Shown here one piece after another: positions 55,959 to 64,000 of a stretch of DNA of 64,000 nt; position 1 is the stretch's first letter, and the number at the start of each line of letters is the position of its first letter. This DNA is from Thermosynechococcus sichuanensis E542 (GTDB lineage: Bacteria; Cyanobacteriota; Cyanobacteriia; Thermosynechococcales; Thermosynechococcaceae). The notes beneath the pieces are model-generated. The model saw only the letters and a program-made list of their open reading frames with translations, did not search any database and was not told the DNA's origin. The position numbers and the translations under genes were made by a program. The stretch spans positions 1,907,001 through 1,971,000 of the forward strand of contig NZ_CP032152.1 in NCBI RefSeq assembly GCF_003555505.1. Direction: 5' to 3'.

Positions 55959-56930
55959 TTAAGTTTCGCGAACCCCCCTGACCACCGCGCTAGTGCCAGC
56001 ACTCGATTTAACAAATCCAGCAAAAGTAACCTTGGCTCCGTGACGTTCAAACATAGCAGCAACATCTTTTATTCTTTGGGGATTATCATACTCTGGAGAG
56101 AACATATCAAAAGTGTCTAAAATTGCCCATTCACGACGTTTTTGCTTATCGAGAGTACTGGGAATGGTTCGTAGATCAACGATTGGCAAAAATCGAGTCA
56201 GTACACCTAGTCTGACTTTTACTAAAAAATCAAATATCATCATTAAACTATCTATATTTCTCTCAATAATGCTCAAAAGAGTTTGATGAGACATCCTTTT
56301 TGTTAAAGGTCTTAGCAAATATTTTGCGTGTATTTTTGTCCAAAAGCCTTTAATTGGGTAGAAATCAACCACAATTTCAGCACCGATTTTTGCGTATTTA
56401 ATGAGACTTTTGACAGATTCTTCAAAGTTAGGTGTGTGTTGGAGGACGCCAAAACAAAACACCTTATCAAAAGAGGAGTCAGGCAAAGGAATTTCGTAGA
56501 TGCTCGCCTGAAATAGGTGTAATCTTCCACCAGCAATCTTAGAATTATTTTGCCAATTTGCCTCAACAGCTTCTGAATAATCAAAACTCCAAAGATGAGC
56601 AGATGTTTTTTCTAGGATAACCCGCGTAAATCTACCTGCACCAGAACCTGCTTCTAGAATGTTTTTGCCAGCAAGCTCCTCAGGCTGCCAGTTTGTTGTT
56701 GCAAAGAATCGAGTTTCAGATTGTTTTTGATCTGTATCATCTATTTGTGTTTTTGAGAATTTATTCCATTGCAGACTAAAACTTTGAGTATAGTTTTGGC
56801 TTGAATCTACGAATCTAGGAATCTGATTAACAATTGGATAAACAGAACCCGTCTCACTATAGTACGCAGTATCATCCTTTCTGAGTGGCGTTTTCGTCTT
56901 GGGGTCAACGTACTGAATGGAGATAGTCAT
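55959..56930 (-). CDS. SAM-dependent methyltransferase with Trm112-like N terminus, AT-rich
   Basis: A 323-residue protein. Residues 1-40 resemble a Trm112-like zinc-less start (CxxC absent; DPKTKTPLRKDD). The class I methyltransferase core has motif I NILEAGSGAGRFTRVILEK (about 88), SFDYSEAVEANW and FCFGVLQHTPNFEESVKSLI. The C-terminal third is specific to the protein. Base composition is clearly richer in A+T than pixD on one side and tgt on the other, so it is probably a recent import. It resembles methyltransferases of surface polysaccharide clusters. Substrate unknown. Confidence 0.8.
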   Translation of the reverse strand: MTISIQYVDPKTKTPLRKDDTAYYSETGSVYPIVNQIPRFVDSSQNYTQSFSLQWNKFSKTQIDDTDQKQSETRFFATTNWQPEELAGKNILEAGSGAGRFTRVILEKTSAHLWSFDYSEAVEANWQNNSKIAGGRLHLFQASIYEIPLPDSSFDKVFCFGVLQHTPNFEESVKSLIKYAKIGAEIVVDFYPIKGFWTKIHAKYLLRPLTKRMSHQTLLSIIERNIDSLMMIFDFLVKVRLGVLTRFLPIVDLRTIPSTLDKQKRREWAILDTFDMFSPEYDNPQRIKDVAAMFERHGAKVTFAGFVKSSAGTSAVVRGVRET

Positions 56931-56933
56931 TGA

Positions 56934-57404
56934 TTAACTCCTCAGAAAGATATTTAGGGGATTAATGTAAAATTCACCTGTTTGGAATAAACTGTACAGT
57001 CGCAGTCCGTAGTAGCCAAGATAAATCACCCCCAGCCACCCCCAGTTTTGAATACGTTCATTGATGTAACGAAAGGGGGTGTGCCGCAATCGCCGCCCAG
57101 TTCTTAGTTCAATGGCCATCAATATAGCGGCCACTGCAAATGCTAGAAAGAGCACAGGGCCAAAGAGATGCATTCTCAGGGCATCTTCAACATTGCCGCG
57201 AGCGATCGCCATAAAGGAACGAGTCAGGCCACACCCCGGACAGGGAATACCTGTGGTTGCCCGCAAGGGACACAGCAAAAAAGGTGGCGTCCCCGTATGG
57301 TTAAAGAGTGCCGCTCCCACTAAAGGTGCTGTGGTCAGTCCCAAAAAGCCCCAGCGGCTCAAGCGTTCCTGCCTTGATAAAACTGCATCAGAGAAGCGCA
57401 GCAT
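56934..57404 (-). CDS. DUF2752 membrane protein
   Basis: A 156-residue protein from the ATG at 57404 with three or four hydrophobic segments and the DUF2752 signature [20 protein letters not shown] (about 45-65). The family has no known role; it is common near the envelope genes of bacteria. An in-frame ATG at 57419 adds five residues, but AGGA lies at a good distance from 57404. The start lies inside the end of tgt (17-base overlap). The AT-rich methyltransferase starts four bases beyond the stop. Confidence 0.8.
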   Translation of the reverse strand: MLRFSDAVLSRQERLSRWGFLGLTTAPLVGAALFNHTGTPPFLLCPLRATTGIPCPGCGLTRSFMAIARGNVEDALRMHLFGPVLFLAFAVAAILMAIELRTGRRLRHTPFRYINERIQNWGWLGVIYLGYYGLRLYSLFQTGEFYINPLNIFLRS

Positions 57405-58524
57405 TGGGTTCCTCAGCATCCACCACTAGTCGCTGCTCCCATTCTGCCGCAAAGGCCGCAAATCGCTCCTCTAAAATTGCTTGGCGGGCCGCTTGGGTAA
57501 AGCGAATCAGTTCCGTCACATTATGAATCGAGAGTAAGGTATAGGCCAGCAGCTCCTTGGCACGCACGAGGTGGCTGAGGTAGGCACGGCTAAAGGTGGT
57601 GCAGGTATAGCAGGGACAAGTGGCATCGAGTGGCTCATAATCGCGGCGAAAGCGGGCATTTTTCAGGTTCCAGCGCTGCCCTTGGACGATGGCACAGCCG
57701 TGGCGAGCTAACCGCGTGGGAATCACACAATCAAAGAGATCAACCCCAGCAGCGATCGCCCGCAACATTTCTAAATGAGTCCCCACCCCCATCAAATAAC
57801 GCGGCTTATGGGCAGGCAAGAGGGGAGCCGTCACCGCCACAATTTCGTGCATGGCACGGTTGGGTTCACCGACACTCACCCCCCCAATGGCATAGCCCGG
57901 CAGGTCATAGGGCACCATCGCCGCAGCACATTCCCGCCGCAGGTCGGCATACACCCCCCCCTGAACAATGGCAAAAAGAGCTTGATCGGGTCTTTGTTTG
58001 GCGGCAATACAGCGCTCTAACCAATGCAGGGTGCGTTGCGTTGCTTGGATTACGGTCTCACGGCTAGCAGGGTAGGGGGGGCACTCATCGAAGGCCATGA
58101 CCACATCTGCCCCCAGGGCCTCTTGAATGGCGATCGCCCCCTCTGGTGACAATTCAATGATCTGCCCATCGTGGGGCGAACGAAACACTACCCCTTGGTC
58201 GGAAATTTGCCGCATTTCACTGAGGCTAAAGACCTGAAACCCCCCCGAATCCGTGAGAATTGGCCCTGACCAGCCCATAAAACGGTGCAGCCCCCCTGCT
58301 GCGGCCACAATGTCTTCCCCGGGTTGCAGATGAAGATGGTAGGTGTTGGCCAAGACCATTTGGGCGCCCGCCGCCTTGAGGTGCTCTGGGGTGAGGGTTT
58401 TCACATTCGCTAAAGTACCCACGGGCATAAAACGCGGCGTTGCCACTGCGCCATGGGGGGTGTGAAACAGGCCTGCCCGTGCTTGGGTATGGGCACAGTT
58501 CTGCTGGCAGACAAATTCAAACAC
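57388..58524 (-). CDS. tgt: Queuine tRNA-ribosyltransferase
   Basis: Exchanges guanine 34 of GUN tRNAs for a queuosine precursor. The 378-residue TIM-barrel enzyme shows [17 protein letters not shown] (catalytic Asp in TDSGG, about 92), [20 protein letters not shown], the base-binding IPTRLARHG (second catalytic Asp nearby in LFDCVIPTR) and the zinc site CPCYTCTTF with a later His. Its end overlaps the DUF2752 start. It is divergent from the ribosomal protein operon. Confidence 0.95.
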   Translation of the reverse strand: MFEFVCQQNCAHTQARAGLFHTPHGAVATPRFMPVGTLANVKTLTPEHLKAAGAQMVLANTYHLHLQPGEDIVAAAGGLHRFMGWSGPILTDSGGFQVFSLSEMRQISDQGVVFRSPHDGQIIELSPEGAIAIQEALGADVVMAFDECPPYPASRETVIQATQRTLHWLERCIAAKQRPDQALFAIVQGGVYADLRRECAAAMVPYDLPGYAIGGVSVGEPNRAMHEIVAVTAPLLPAHKPRYLMGVGTHLEMLRAIAAGVDLFDCVIPTRLARHGCAIVQGQRWNLKNARFRRDYEPLDATCPCYTCTTFSRAYLSHLVRAKELLAYTLLSIHNVTELIRFTQAARQAILEERFAAFAAEWEQRLVVDAEEPNAALL

Positions 58525-58892
58525 GCTGCTGCATCCACAAGAATGGCGTAAAAAATGTTACCAAATGCCTAGACAAACCCACAATTGCTGATCTATGATT
58601 AAAACTTGTGACCAAAAACGGATACTGAGTGGGTGCGATCGCCTCAACCCCCTTAAGTCCTTGGTTCCACTGATCCAGGGGTGGCAGCGTGTTCGCAACT
58701 TGCAATCATAGCCTTGCCATCTTTACCTGTGCCTGTCCTTGATCAATGATAGATGCGCCCTGAGCGTCATCGTCTTGACCGTGTAACTGCTGGGTCAATC
58801 CACCATTCCTAACTGGAGGAATCTGCCGAGGTGTAGCCCCGCGGCTGCTTCTCGCTGTTTTGTTGTGATTCGTATTTTTAAGGAACGCGATC
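58525..58892 (+). other. Divergent intergenic region and leader of the ribosomal protein operon
   Basis: These 368 bases between tgt and rplC hold no convincing gene. A short hairpin (GTAGCC/GGCTGC, stem at 58834-58839 and 58844-58849) and the G+A-rich stretch ACTGGAGGAATC lie within 100 bases of the rplC start, so a leader role is possible. I recognise no known ribosomal-protein leader motif. Promoter hexamers are not clear enough to mark. A 62-codon minus-strand frame here looks like chance. Confidence 0.45.
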
Positions 58893-59531
58893 GTGACAGT
58901 TGGTATTTTAGGGACAAAGTTGGGCATGACCCAAATCTTTGACGAGGCGGGCCGATCTGTCCCCATTACGGTGGTACAAGCGGGGCCGTGTCCGATCACA
59001 CAAATCAAAACCCCCCAAACCGACGGCTACACGGCAATTCAAGTGGCCTACGGCGAAGTACGGGAGAAAAACCTGAGTCGCCCCGAGCGCGGCCACCTCA
59101 ACAAATCGCAAACGCCCCCCATGCGTTATCTGCGGGAATTTCGCCTCGAGGATGCCTCTGCCTATCAATTGGGGCAGGCCATTACCGTTGATATTTTTAG
59201 CCCGGGGCAGCTTGTGGATGTCCACGGCACTAGTATTGGCCGAGGCTTTGCGGGCTATCAAAAACGCCACAACTTCAAGCGTGGTCCAATGGCGCACGGC
59301 TCGAAAAACCACCGTCTGCCCGGTTCTACTGGGGCAGGAACCACTCCGGGTCGGGTTTTCCCCGGCAAGCGGATGGCCGGTCGCATGGGCAATACGGCAG
59401 TTACCATTCGCAAGTTGCAGGTGGTGCGCGTTGATCCTGAGCGTAACTTAATCCTGATCAAAGGGGCACTGCCGGGTAAACCGGGGGCACTGGTGAGTAT
59501 TACCCCCGCCAAGGTTGTCGGTCGCAAATAA
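58893..59531 (+). CDS. rplC: 50S ribosomal protein L3
   Basis: The 212-residue protein begins [20 protein letters not shown] after a GTG start with AAGGA 8-12 bases upstream, and contains the conserved [21 protein letters not shown] loop that reaches the peptidyl transferase centre. First gene of the operon; S10 is not here, as usual in cyanobacteria. Confidence 0.97.
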   Translation: MTVGILGTKLGMTQIFDEAGRSVPITVVQAGPCPITQIKTPQTDGYTAIQVAYGEVREKNLSRPERGHLNKSQTPPMRYLREFRLEDASAYQLGQAITVDIFSPGQLVDVHGTSIGRGFAGYQKRHNFKRGPMAHGSKNHRLPGSTGAGTTPGRVFPGKRMAGRMGNTAVTIRKLQVVRVDPERNLILIKGALPGKPGALVSITPAKVVGRK

Positions 59532-59547
59532 GGGCTGGAGAGTAGTT

Positions 59548-60180
59548 ATGGTTGCATGTGTGGTTAAAGACTGGCAGGGTGCCGACAGGGGTGAAGCCAC
59601 CCTTGATCTGGCGACGGCAAAACCTGAAACCGCCAGTCATATTGTTCATCGTGCCCTTGTACGGCAATTGGCCAATGCGCGGCAGGGAACCGTTTCCACC
59701 AAAACCCGTGCCGAAGTGCGCGGTGGCGGTCGCAAACCTTGGCGGCAAAAGGGAACAGGGCGTGCCCGTGCTGGTTCAATTCGTTCTCCCCTCTGGCGCG
59801 GTGGCGGTGTGATCTTTGGTCCTAAACCCCGCGACTACAGCCAAAAAATGAACCGCAAGGAGCGGCGGCTTGCCCTACGCACAGCTCTGATGAGCCGAGT
59901 GGAAGACTTGATTGTGGTGCAGGAGTTTGCCGATCACCTGTCACGTCCCAAAACCAAGGAATTGGTGACGGCGCTGCAACGCTGGGGCATTGAGCCAGAG
60001 CAAAAGGTGCTGCTACTGGTGGAAGACATTGCCGAAACGGTGGCACTCTCAGCGCGAAATGTGCCCACCCTGAAACTGCTGCGTGCCGATCAATTGAATG
60101 TTTTTGATTTGCTCTATGCCGATCGCATTGTTGCCACCACTGGCGCGATCGCCAAAATTCAGGAGGTGTACGGTGACTAA
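59548..60180 (+). CDS. rplD: 50S ribosomal protein L4
   Basis: The 210-residue protein from the ATG at 59548 ([11 protein letters not shown]) has the L4 loop [24 protein letters not shown] lies nine bases upstream; the TTG at 59515 inside rplC is not needed. The 3' end overlaps the L23 start by eight bases. Confidence 0.97.
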   Translation: MVACVVKDWQGADRGEATLDLATAKPETASHIVHRALVRQLANARQGTVSTKTRAEVRGGGRKPWRQKGTGRARAGSIRSPLWRGGGVIFGPKPRDYSQKMNRKERRLALRTALMSRVEDLIVVQEFADHLSRPKTKELVTALQRWGIEPEQKVLLLVEDIAETVALSARNVPTLKLLRADQLNVFDLLYADRIVATTGAIAKIQEVYGD

Positions 60181-60475
60181 AGTCCAACCCCGCGCCCTTG
60201 CGGATCTCATCAAGCGCCCCATCATCACAGAGAAGGCCACGGTTTTACTGGAAAACAATCAATACACCTTCGATGTGGATCGGCGTGCCACCAAACCGCA
60301 GATCAAGGCCGCGATTGAGGAACTCTTTAACGTCAAAGTCACGGCAGTCAATACCTATCATCTGCCCCCCAAAGAGCGCCGCGTGGGTCGGTTTGTTGGC
60401 CATCGTCCTCGCTACAAACGGGCGATCGTCACCCTTGCCCCCGACAGCAAGATCGTTCTCTTCCCCGAAGTTTAA
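60173..60475 (+). CDS. rplW: 50S ribosomal protein L23
   Basis: A 100-residue protein starting at a GTG (60173) with AGGAGG at 60161, inside the end of rplD. It has [16 protein letters not shown] and [15 protein letters not shown], typical of L23, which forms the trigger-factor/SRP docking site at the tunnel exit. Confidence 0.96.
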   Translation: MTKVQPRALADLIKRPIITEKATVLLENNQYTFDVDRRATKPQIKAAIEELFNVKVTAVNTYHLPPKERRVGRFVGHRPRYKRAIVTLAPDSKIVLFPEV

Positions 60476-60486
60476 CGGAGTAGATC

Positions 60487-61353
60487 ATGGGCATTCGCGT
60501 TTACCGACCCTACACCCCCGGCGTTCGCCAAAAAACCGTTTCTGACTTTGCTGAAATTACCACTGATAAGCCTGAAAAGTCACTGACCCGTGGCTTCAAG
60601 CGCGACAAAGGCCGCAACAATCGCGGTGTCATTACCAGTCGGCGGCGGGGCGGTGGCCACAAGCGTCGCTATCGCATTATTGATTTTCGCCGCAGCAGCA
60701 AGCTCAATATCCCTGCCAAAGTGGCAACCGTCGAGTACGATCCCAACCGTAATGCTCGCATTGCCCTGCTCCACTATCGCGATGGCGAGAAACGCTACAT
60801 CATTCATCCTCGGGATTTGACCCCCGGCACCGAGATTATTGCCAGTCCCGATGCCCCTATTGAAGTGGGGAACTCCCTCCCCTTAGGCAAAATTCCCTTG
60901 GGTACCAGTGTTCACAATGTGGAAATTACCCCCGGTCGCGGTGCCCAAATGGTGCGCGCTGCCGGCGCCATGGCGCAAGTGGTGGCCAAAGAAGGGGATA
61001 TGGTCACCCTCAAACTGCCCTCGGGTGAAGTGCGGCTCTTCCGCAAGGAGTGCTATGCCACCATTGGCCAAGTGGGAAATGTTGAAGCTAACAACATCAG
61101 CTTGGGCAAAGCCGGTCGCAATCGCTGGAAAGGTCGTCGTCCGAAGGTGCGCGGTTCGGTGATGAACCCGGTGGATCACCCCCACGGTGGTGGTGAAGGC
61201 CGCGCCCCCATTGGTCGTCCTGGACCTGTCACGCCCTGGGGTAAGCCTACCCTTGGCTACAAAACTCGCAAGAAGAAAAAACTCAGCGATGCCCTCATTG
61301 TGCGCCGTCGCAAGAAGTCTTCCAAGCGGGGTCGCGGTGGTCGTCAGTCTTAG
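60487..61353 (+). CDS. rplB: 50S ribosomal protein L2
   Basis: The 288-residue protein starts [20 protein letters not shown] and contains the signature [16 protein letters not shown]-like motif ([19 protein letters not shown]). Core protein of the peptidyl transferase region. Full length. Confidence 0.97.
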   Translation: MGIRVYRPYTPGVRQKTVSDFAEITTDKPEKSLTRGFKRDKGRNNRGVITSRRRGGGHKRRYRIIDFRRSSKLNIPAKVATVEYDPNRNARIALLHYRDGEKRYIIHPRDLTPGTEIIASPDAPIEVGNSLPLGKIPLGTSVHNVEITPGRGAQMVRAAGAMAQVVAKEGDMVTLKLPSGEVRLFRKECYATIGQVGNVEANNISLGKAGRNRWKGRRPKVRGSVMNPVDHPHGGGEGRAPIGRPGPVTPWGKPTLGYKTRKKKKLSDALIVRRRKKSSKRGRGGRQS

Positions 61354-61375
61354 GTTTTTGCGGAGAAGTTAGGTT

Positions 61376-61654
61376 ATGGGACGTTCATTAAAAAAAGGCC
61401 CCTTTGTGGCGGATCATCTCTTACGCAAGATTGAAGCCCTCAATGAGCGCAATGCCAAGGAAGTGATCAAAACGTGGTCGCGTGCCTCAACGATTGTGCC
61501 GGAAATGATTGGCCACACGATCGCTGTCCACAACGGCAAGCAGCACGTGCCCGTGTATATCACTGAGCAGATGGTGGGTCACAAACTGGGGGAATTTGCC
61601 CCCACCCGCAACTTCCGCAGTCATGTTAAGGGCGATAAAAAAGCCCGCCATTGA
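61376..61654 (+). CDS. rpsS: 30S ribosomal protein S19
   Basis: A 92-residue protein with [20 protein letters not shown] and [20 protein letters not shown]. Complete S19; 22 bases after rplB. Confidence 0.97.
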   Translation: MGRSLKKGPFVADHLLRKIEALNERNAKEVIKTWSRASTIVPEMIGHTIAVHNGKQHVPVYITEQMVGHKLGEFAPTRNFRSHVKGDKKARH

Positions 61655-61683
61655 TTTCTTGTTCGCGTCTGGGATAGCCGTCT

Positions 61684-62052
61684 ATGGTTTCTACCTCTTC
61701 TCCTACTGCCCGTGCCTGCGCCAAGTATGTCCGCATGTCGCCCCACAAGGTGCGGCGGGTACTGGATCAACTGCGGGGTCGCACCTACCGCGATGCCCTG
61801 ATCATGCTGCGTTTTATGCCCTATCGTGCCTGTGAGCCGATTACAAAGGTCTTGCGATCGGCGGCAGCCAATGCCACCCACAACTTAGGCTTGGATCCTG
61901 CCACTTTGGTGATTAGTCAAGCCTATGCCGATCAAGGGCCTTGCCTGAAGCGGTTCCGCCCTCGCGCCCAAGGCCGTGCTTACCAAATTCGCAAGCCCAC
62001 CTGCCACATCACGATTGCTGTGGCACCCCAAAACACTGCTGACGAATCGTAG
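61684..62052 (+). CDS. rplV: 50S ribosomal protein L22
   Basis: A 122-residue protein with [20 protein letters not shown]-like N terminus and the late [20 protein letters not shown]. The C-terminal beta hairpin lines the exit tunnel. Complete. Confidence 0.96.
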   Translation: MVSTSSPTARACAKYVRMSPHKVRRVLDQLRGRTYRDALIMLRFMPYRACEPITKVLRSAAANATHNLGLDPATLVISQAYADQGPCLKRFRPRAQGRAYQIRKPTCHITIAVAPQNTADES

Positions 62053-62064
62053 AAGGATACCACC

Positions 62065-62781
62065 GTGGGACAGAAGATTCACCCAATTGGCTTTCGCCTC
62101 GGCATTACCCAAGAACATCGCTCCCGCTGGTACGCCGATAGCGATCGCTATCCTGAGCTATTGCAGGAGGATCACCGCATCCGCACGTTTATTAACAAGC
62201 AACTAGCCAACGCTGGTATTGCGGAAGTGCGCATTGAGCGCAAAGCAGATCAAGTGGAGTTGCAAATTCGCACCGCCCGTCCCGGCGTTGTCGTTGGTAA
62301 AGGTGGCCAAGGGATTGAGGAACTGCGCAAGCAACTGCGGCAAATGCTCCCTAGCAACCGCACCATCAAAGTGAACGTGGTGGAAGTCAACCGTGTCGAT
62401 GCGGAGGCCAGCCTCTTGGCGGAATACATCACCCAGCAACTGGAGCGACGCGTCGCTTTCCGACGGGCTGTGCGCCAAGCCATTCAACGGGCACAGCGAG
62501 CAGGCATTGAAGGGATTAAAGTGCAAGTGGCGGGTCGCCTGAATGGGGCAGAAATTGCCCGCACCGAGTGGACACGGGAGGGTCGCGTTCCCCTGCATAC
62601 CCTACGGGCAGACATTGACTATGCCTACCGCACCGCCCGCACAATCTACGGCATTTTGGGGGTGAAGGTGTGGATCTTCAAAGGTGAGGTACTGCCGGGA
62701 CAGAGCGAAGCCGGAACACGGGAACCCAGTCGCCGCAGTCCCCAACGCCGCCTACCCCAATTTGAAAATCGCTCTAACTAA
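62065..62781 (+). CDS. rpsC: 30S ribosomal protein S3
   Basis: A 238-residue protein with a GTG start (AAGGA upstream) reading [20 protein letters not shown]. The KH-type motif [19 protein letters not shown] and the mRNA-entry residues are present. A C-terminal basic tail ([12 protein letters not shown]) is slightly extended. Confidence 0.97.
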   Translation: MGQKIHPIGFRLGITQEHRSRWYADSDRYPELLQEDHRIRTFINKQLANAGIAEVRIERKADQVELQIRTARPGVVVGKGGQGIEELRKQLRQMLPSNRTIKVNVVEVNRVDAEASLLAEYITQQLERRVAFRRAVRQAIQRAQRAGIEGIKVQVAGRLNGAEIARTEWTREGRVPLHTLRADIDYAYRTARTIYGILGVKVWIFKGEVLPGQSEAGTREPSRRSPQRRLPQFENRSN

Positions 62782-62795
62782 CAGGGAAGCCAGCG

Positions 62796-63227
62796 ATGTT
62801 AAGTCCAAAGCGTACAAAATTTCGCAAACAGCAGCGGGGTCGCATGACAGGGGTTGCCAGTCGCGGTAACTCCATCCACTTTGGCGACTATGCCCTTCAA
62901 GCCCTTGAACCCGCTTGGATCACCTCACGGCAAATTGAGGCCGGTCGTCGTGCCATGACCCGCTATATCCGCCGCGGTGGCAAAATCTGGATTCGCATTT
63001 TCCCCGATAAGCCCGTGACGATGCGGCCAGCGGAAACACGGATGGGGTCAGGGAAAGGCTCACCGGAATACTGGGTGGCAGTGGTCAAGCCCGGTCGCAT
63101 TATGTATGAAATTGCCGGTGTGCCGGAGGCGGTTGCCCGCGAAGCCATGCGCCTTGCTGCCTACAAAATGCCGATCAAGACCCGTTTTCTGGTGCGCAAT
63201 CAAGAGGAAGAACAACAGGAGGGTTAA
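62796..63227 (+). CDS. rplP: 50S ribosomal protein L16
   Basis: A 143-residue protein with [20 protein letters not shown] and [20 protein letters not shown]. Complete L16; two bases before rpmC. Confidence 0.97.
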   Translation: MLSPKRTKFRKQQRGRMTGVASRGNSIHFGDYALQALEPAWITSRQIEAGRRAMTRYIRRGGKIWIRIFPDKPVTMRPAETRMGSGKGSPEYWVAVVKPGRIMYEIAGVPEAVAREAMRLAAYKMPIKTRFLVRNQEEEQQEG

Positions 63228-63229
63228 GA

Positions 63230-63442
63230 ATGGCACTGACGAAAATGAAAGACCTGCGGGAACTGAGTGATCAAGAGGTGAGCGATCGCATTGCCGCGAT
63301 TAAGAAAGAACTCTTTGATCTGCGCTTCAAAAAAGCCACCCGCCAAGAGGTCAAGCCCCATCAATTTAAGCATCTGCGCCATGAGTTGGCACAGCTTTTA
63401 ACCCTTGAGAATGAACGTCGCCGCAGTGGAGGCCAAGGCTAA
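63230..63442 (+). CDS. rpmC: 50S ribosomal protein L29
   Basis: A 70-residue two-helix protein ([30 protein letters not shown]). Its TAA overlaps the rpsQ ATG by one base (TAATG). Confidence 0.95.
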   Translation: MALTKMKDLRELSDQEVSDRIAAIKKELFDLRFKKATRQEVKPHQFKHLRHELAQLLTLENERRRSGGQG

Positions 63443-63690
63443 TGGCAGTTAAAGAACGTGTTGGCGTCGTCGTCAGCGACAAAATGCAAAAAACCGTCGT
63501 CGTTGCCGTCGAAAACCGCGCCCCCCATCCCAAGTACGGCAAAATTGTCGTCAAAACCCGCCGCTACAAAGCCCATGATGAAAATAACGAAGCGAAAGTG
63601 GGCGATCGCGTGCGCATTCGGGAAACCCGTCCCCTGAGTCGCACCAAGCGTTGGGTCATTGCCGAGATTCTCAGTCCTCGCACTGCCTAA
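63442..63690 (+). CDS. rpsQ: 30S ribosomal protein S17
   Basis: An 82-residue protein with [20 protein letters not shown] and the late [20 protein letters not shown]. Starts on the stop codon of rpmC. Confidence 0.96.
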   Translation: MAVKERVGVVVSDKMQKTVVVAVENRAPHPKYGKIVVKTRRYKAHDENNEAKVGDRVRIRETRPLSRTKRWVIAEILSPRTA

Positions 63691-63702
63691 GGAGAGCCAG
63701 CC

Positions 63703-64000
63703 ATGATTCAACAGGAAACCTATCTCAACGTTGCCGACAATAGCGGCGCCAAAAAGCTCCTCTGTATCCGTGTGCTCGGCGGCGGCAATCGTCGCTACGG
63801 CAGTGTCGGTGATGTGATCATTGCCACCGTCAAAGATGCCACCCCCAATATGGCAGTGAAAAAATCCGATGTGGTTCGCGCTGTGATTGTGCGCACCCGC
63901 AAAACCATCCGCCGTGAAAGTGGCATGAGCATTCGCTTTGATGACAACGCCGCTGTCTTGATCAACCAAGAGGGCAACCCTCGCGGCACCCGTGTTTTTG
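63703..64000 (+). CDS. rplN: 50S ribosomal protein L14, 3' end outside window
   Basis: Starts [20 protein letters not shown] with GGAG ten bases upstream and shows [17 protein letters not shown]. The frame is open to base 64000, covering about 99 of the expected 122 codons. Confidence 0.96.
   Translation, partial: MIQQETYLNVADNSGAKKLLCIRVLGGGNRRYGSVGDVIIATVKDATPNMAVKKSDVVRAVIVRTRKTIRRESGMSIRFDDNAAVLINQEGNPRGTRVF

Noticed and set aside
55959-56930. Possible prophage or genomic island at the AT-rich methyltransferase
   Set aside because: Only one gene has unusual composition; no integrase, tRNA or flanking repeat is seen.
58517-58705. 62-codon minus-strand frame upstream of tgt
   Set aside because: No ribosome site, overlaps the tgt start, and lacks recognisable features.

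Overview
The window looks like chromosome of a thermophilic unicellular cyanobacterium of the genus Thermosynechococcus. Evidence: genes for the cyanobacterial NDH-1 subunit NdhO, the photosystem II assembly protein Psb34, an apocarotenoid oxygenase, Ycf46 and a BLUF photoreceptor very close to the PixD protein of T. elongatus/vestitus (Tyr8, Gln50, Trp91 and Met93 all in place); frequent copies of the HIP1 palindrome GCGATCGC; and a ribosomal protein operon that begins with L3, as in other cyanobacteria. I found no rRNA, tRNA or CRISPR array. No prophage is visible.

Layout. 1-13.3 kb: manC (truncated by the window edge, minus), ndhO, a plus-strand run of folate/biopterin transporter, carotenoid oxygenase, CYTH triphosphatase and M20 amidohydrolase; a coupled minus-strand trio (ABC ATPase, photolyase-like alpha/beta domain, LptF/LptG-type permease); then a plus-strand run of HMA/glycine-zipper membrane protein, PIN-TRAM protein and a PilZ-containing cellulose synthase. 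13.3-24.3 kb: a frameshifted Uma2 pseudogene, ureC with a small TPR protein, an HtrA-type lipoprotein protease, an odd secreted protein made of three 29-residue repeats, a quinone oxidoreductase, a LivF/NatE-type ATPase, gmk, exbD-era-ureG, a trypsin-like protease and a DUF928 protein. 24.3-31.1 kb: minus operon psb34-tsaB-SDR/CIA30-sbcD, a HpnI-like glycosyltransferase with thiG, and ribH. 31.1-36.9 kb: a 1936-residue two-partner-secretion exoprotein carrying 31 proline-rich decapeptide repeats and a C-terminal CHAT protease domain.

38.1-47.9 kb is the most unusual part: a divergent cluster of a PLD-SNF2 helicase and a DUF1156 adenine methylase on the minus strand and a DUF499 ATPase plus DUF3780 protein on the plus strand, with a truncated Rpn/DUF4351 gene in the middle. 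These families recur together in defence islands, and I read the set as a poorly characterised DNA-modification-based anti-phage system. It lies just after asd, and on its other side is a DUF1838 gene broken by a 240-bp miniature IS200/IS605-like element. A second nearly identical element sits between that gene and the defence cluster; both follow a TTGAC target.

49.2-58.5 kb: minus-strand murD operon (murD, AI-2E permease, membrane-anchored protein, the broken DUF1838 gene), minus-strand pixD-yceD-ycf46-SH3b operon, an AT-rich, probably imported methyltransferase, a DUF2752 protein and tgt. 58.9-64 kb: ribosomal protein operon L3-L4-L23-L2-S19-L22-S3-L16-L29-S17-L14 (L14 cut by the window edge).
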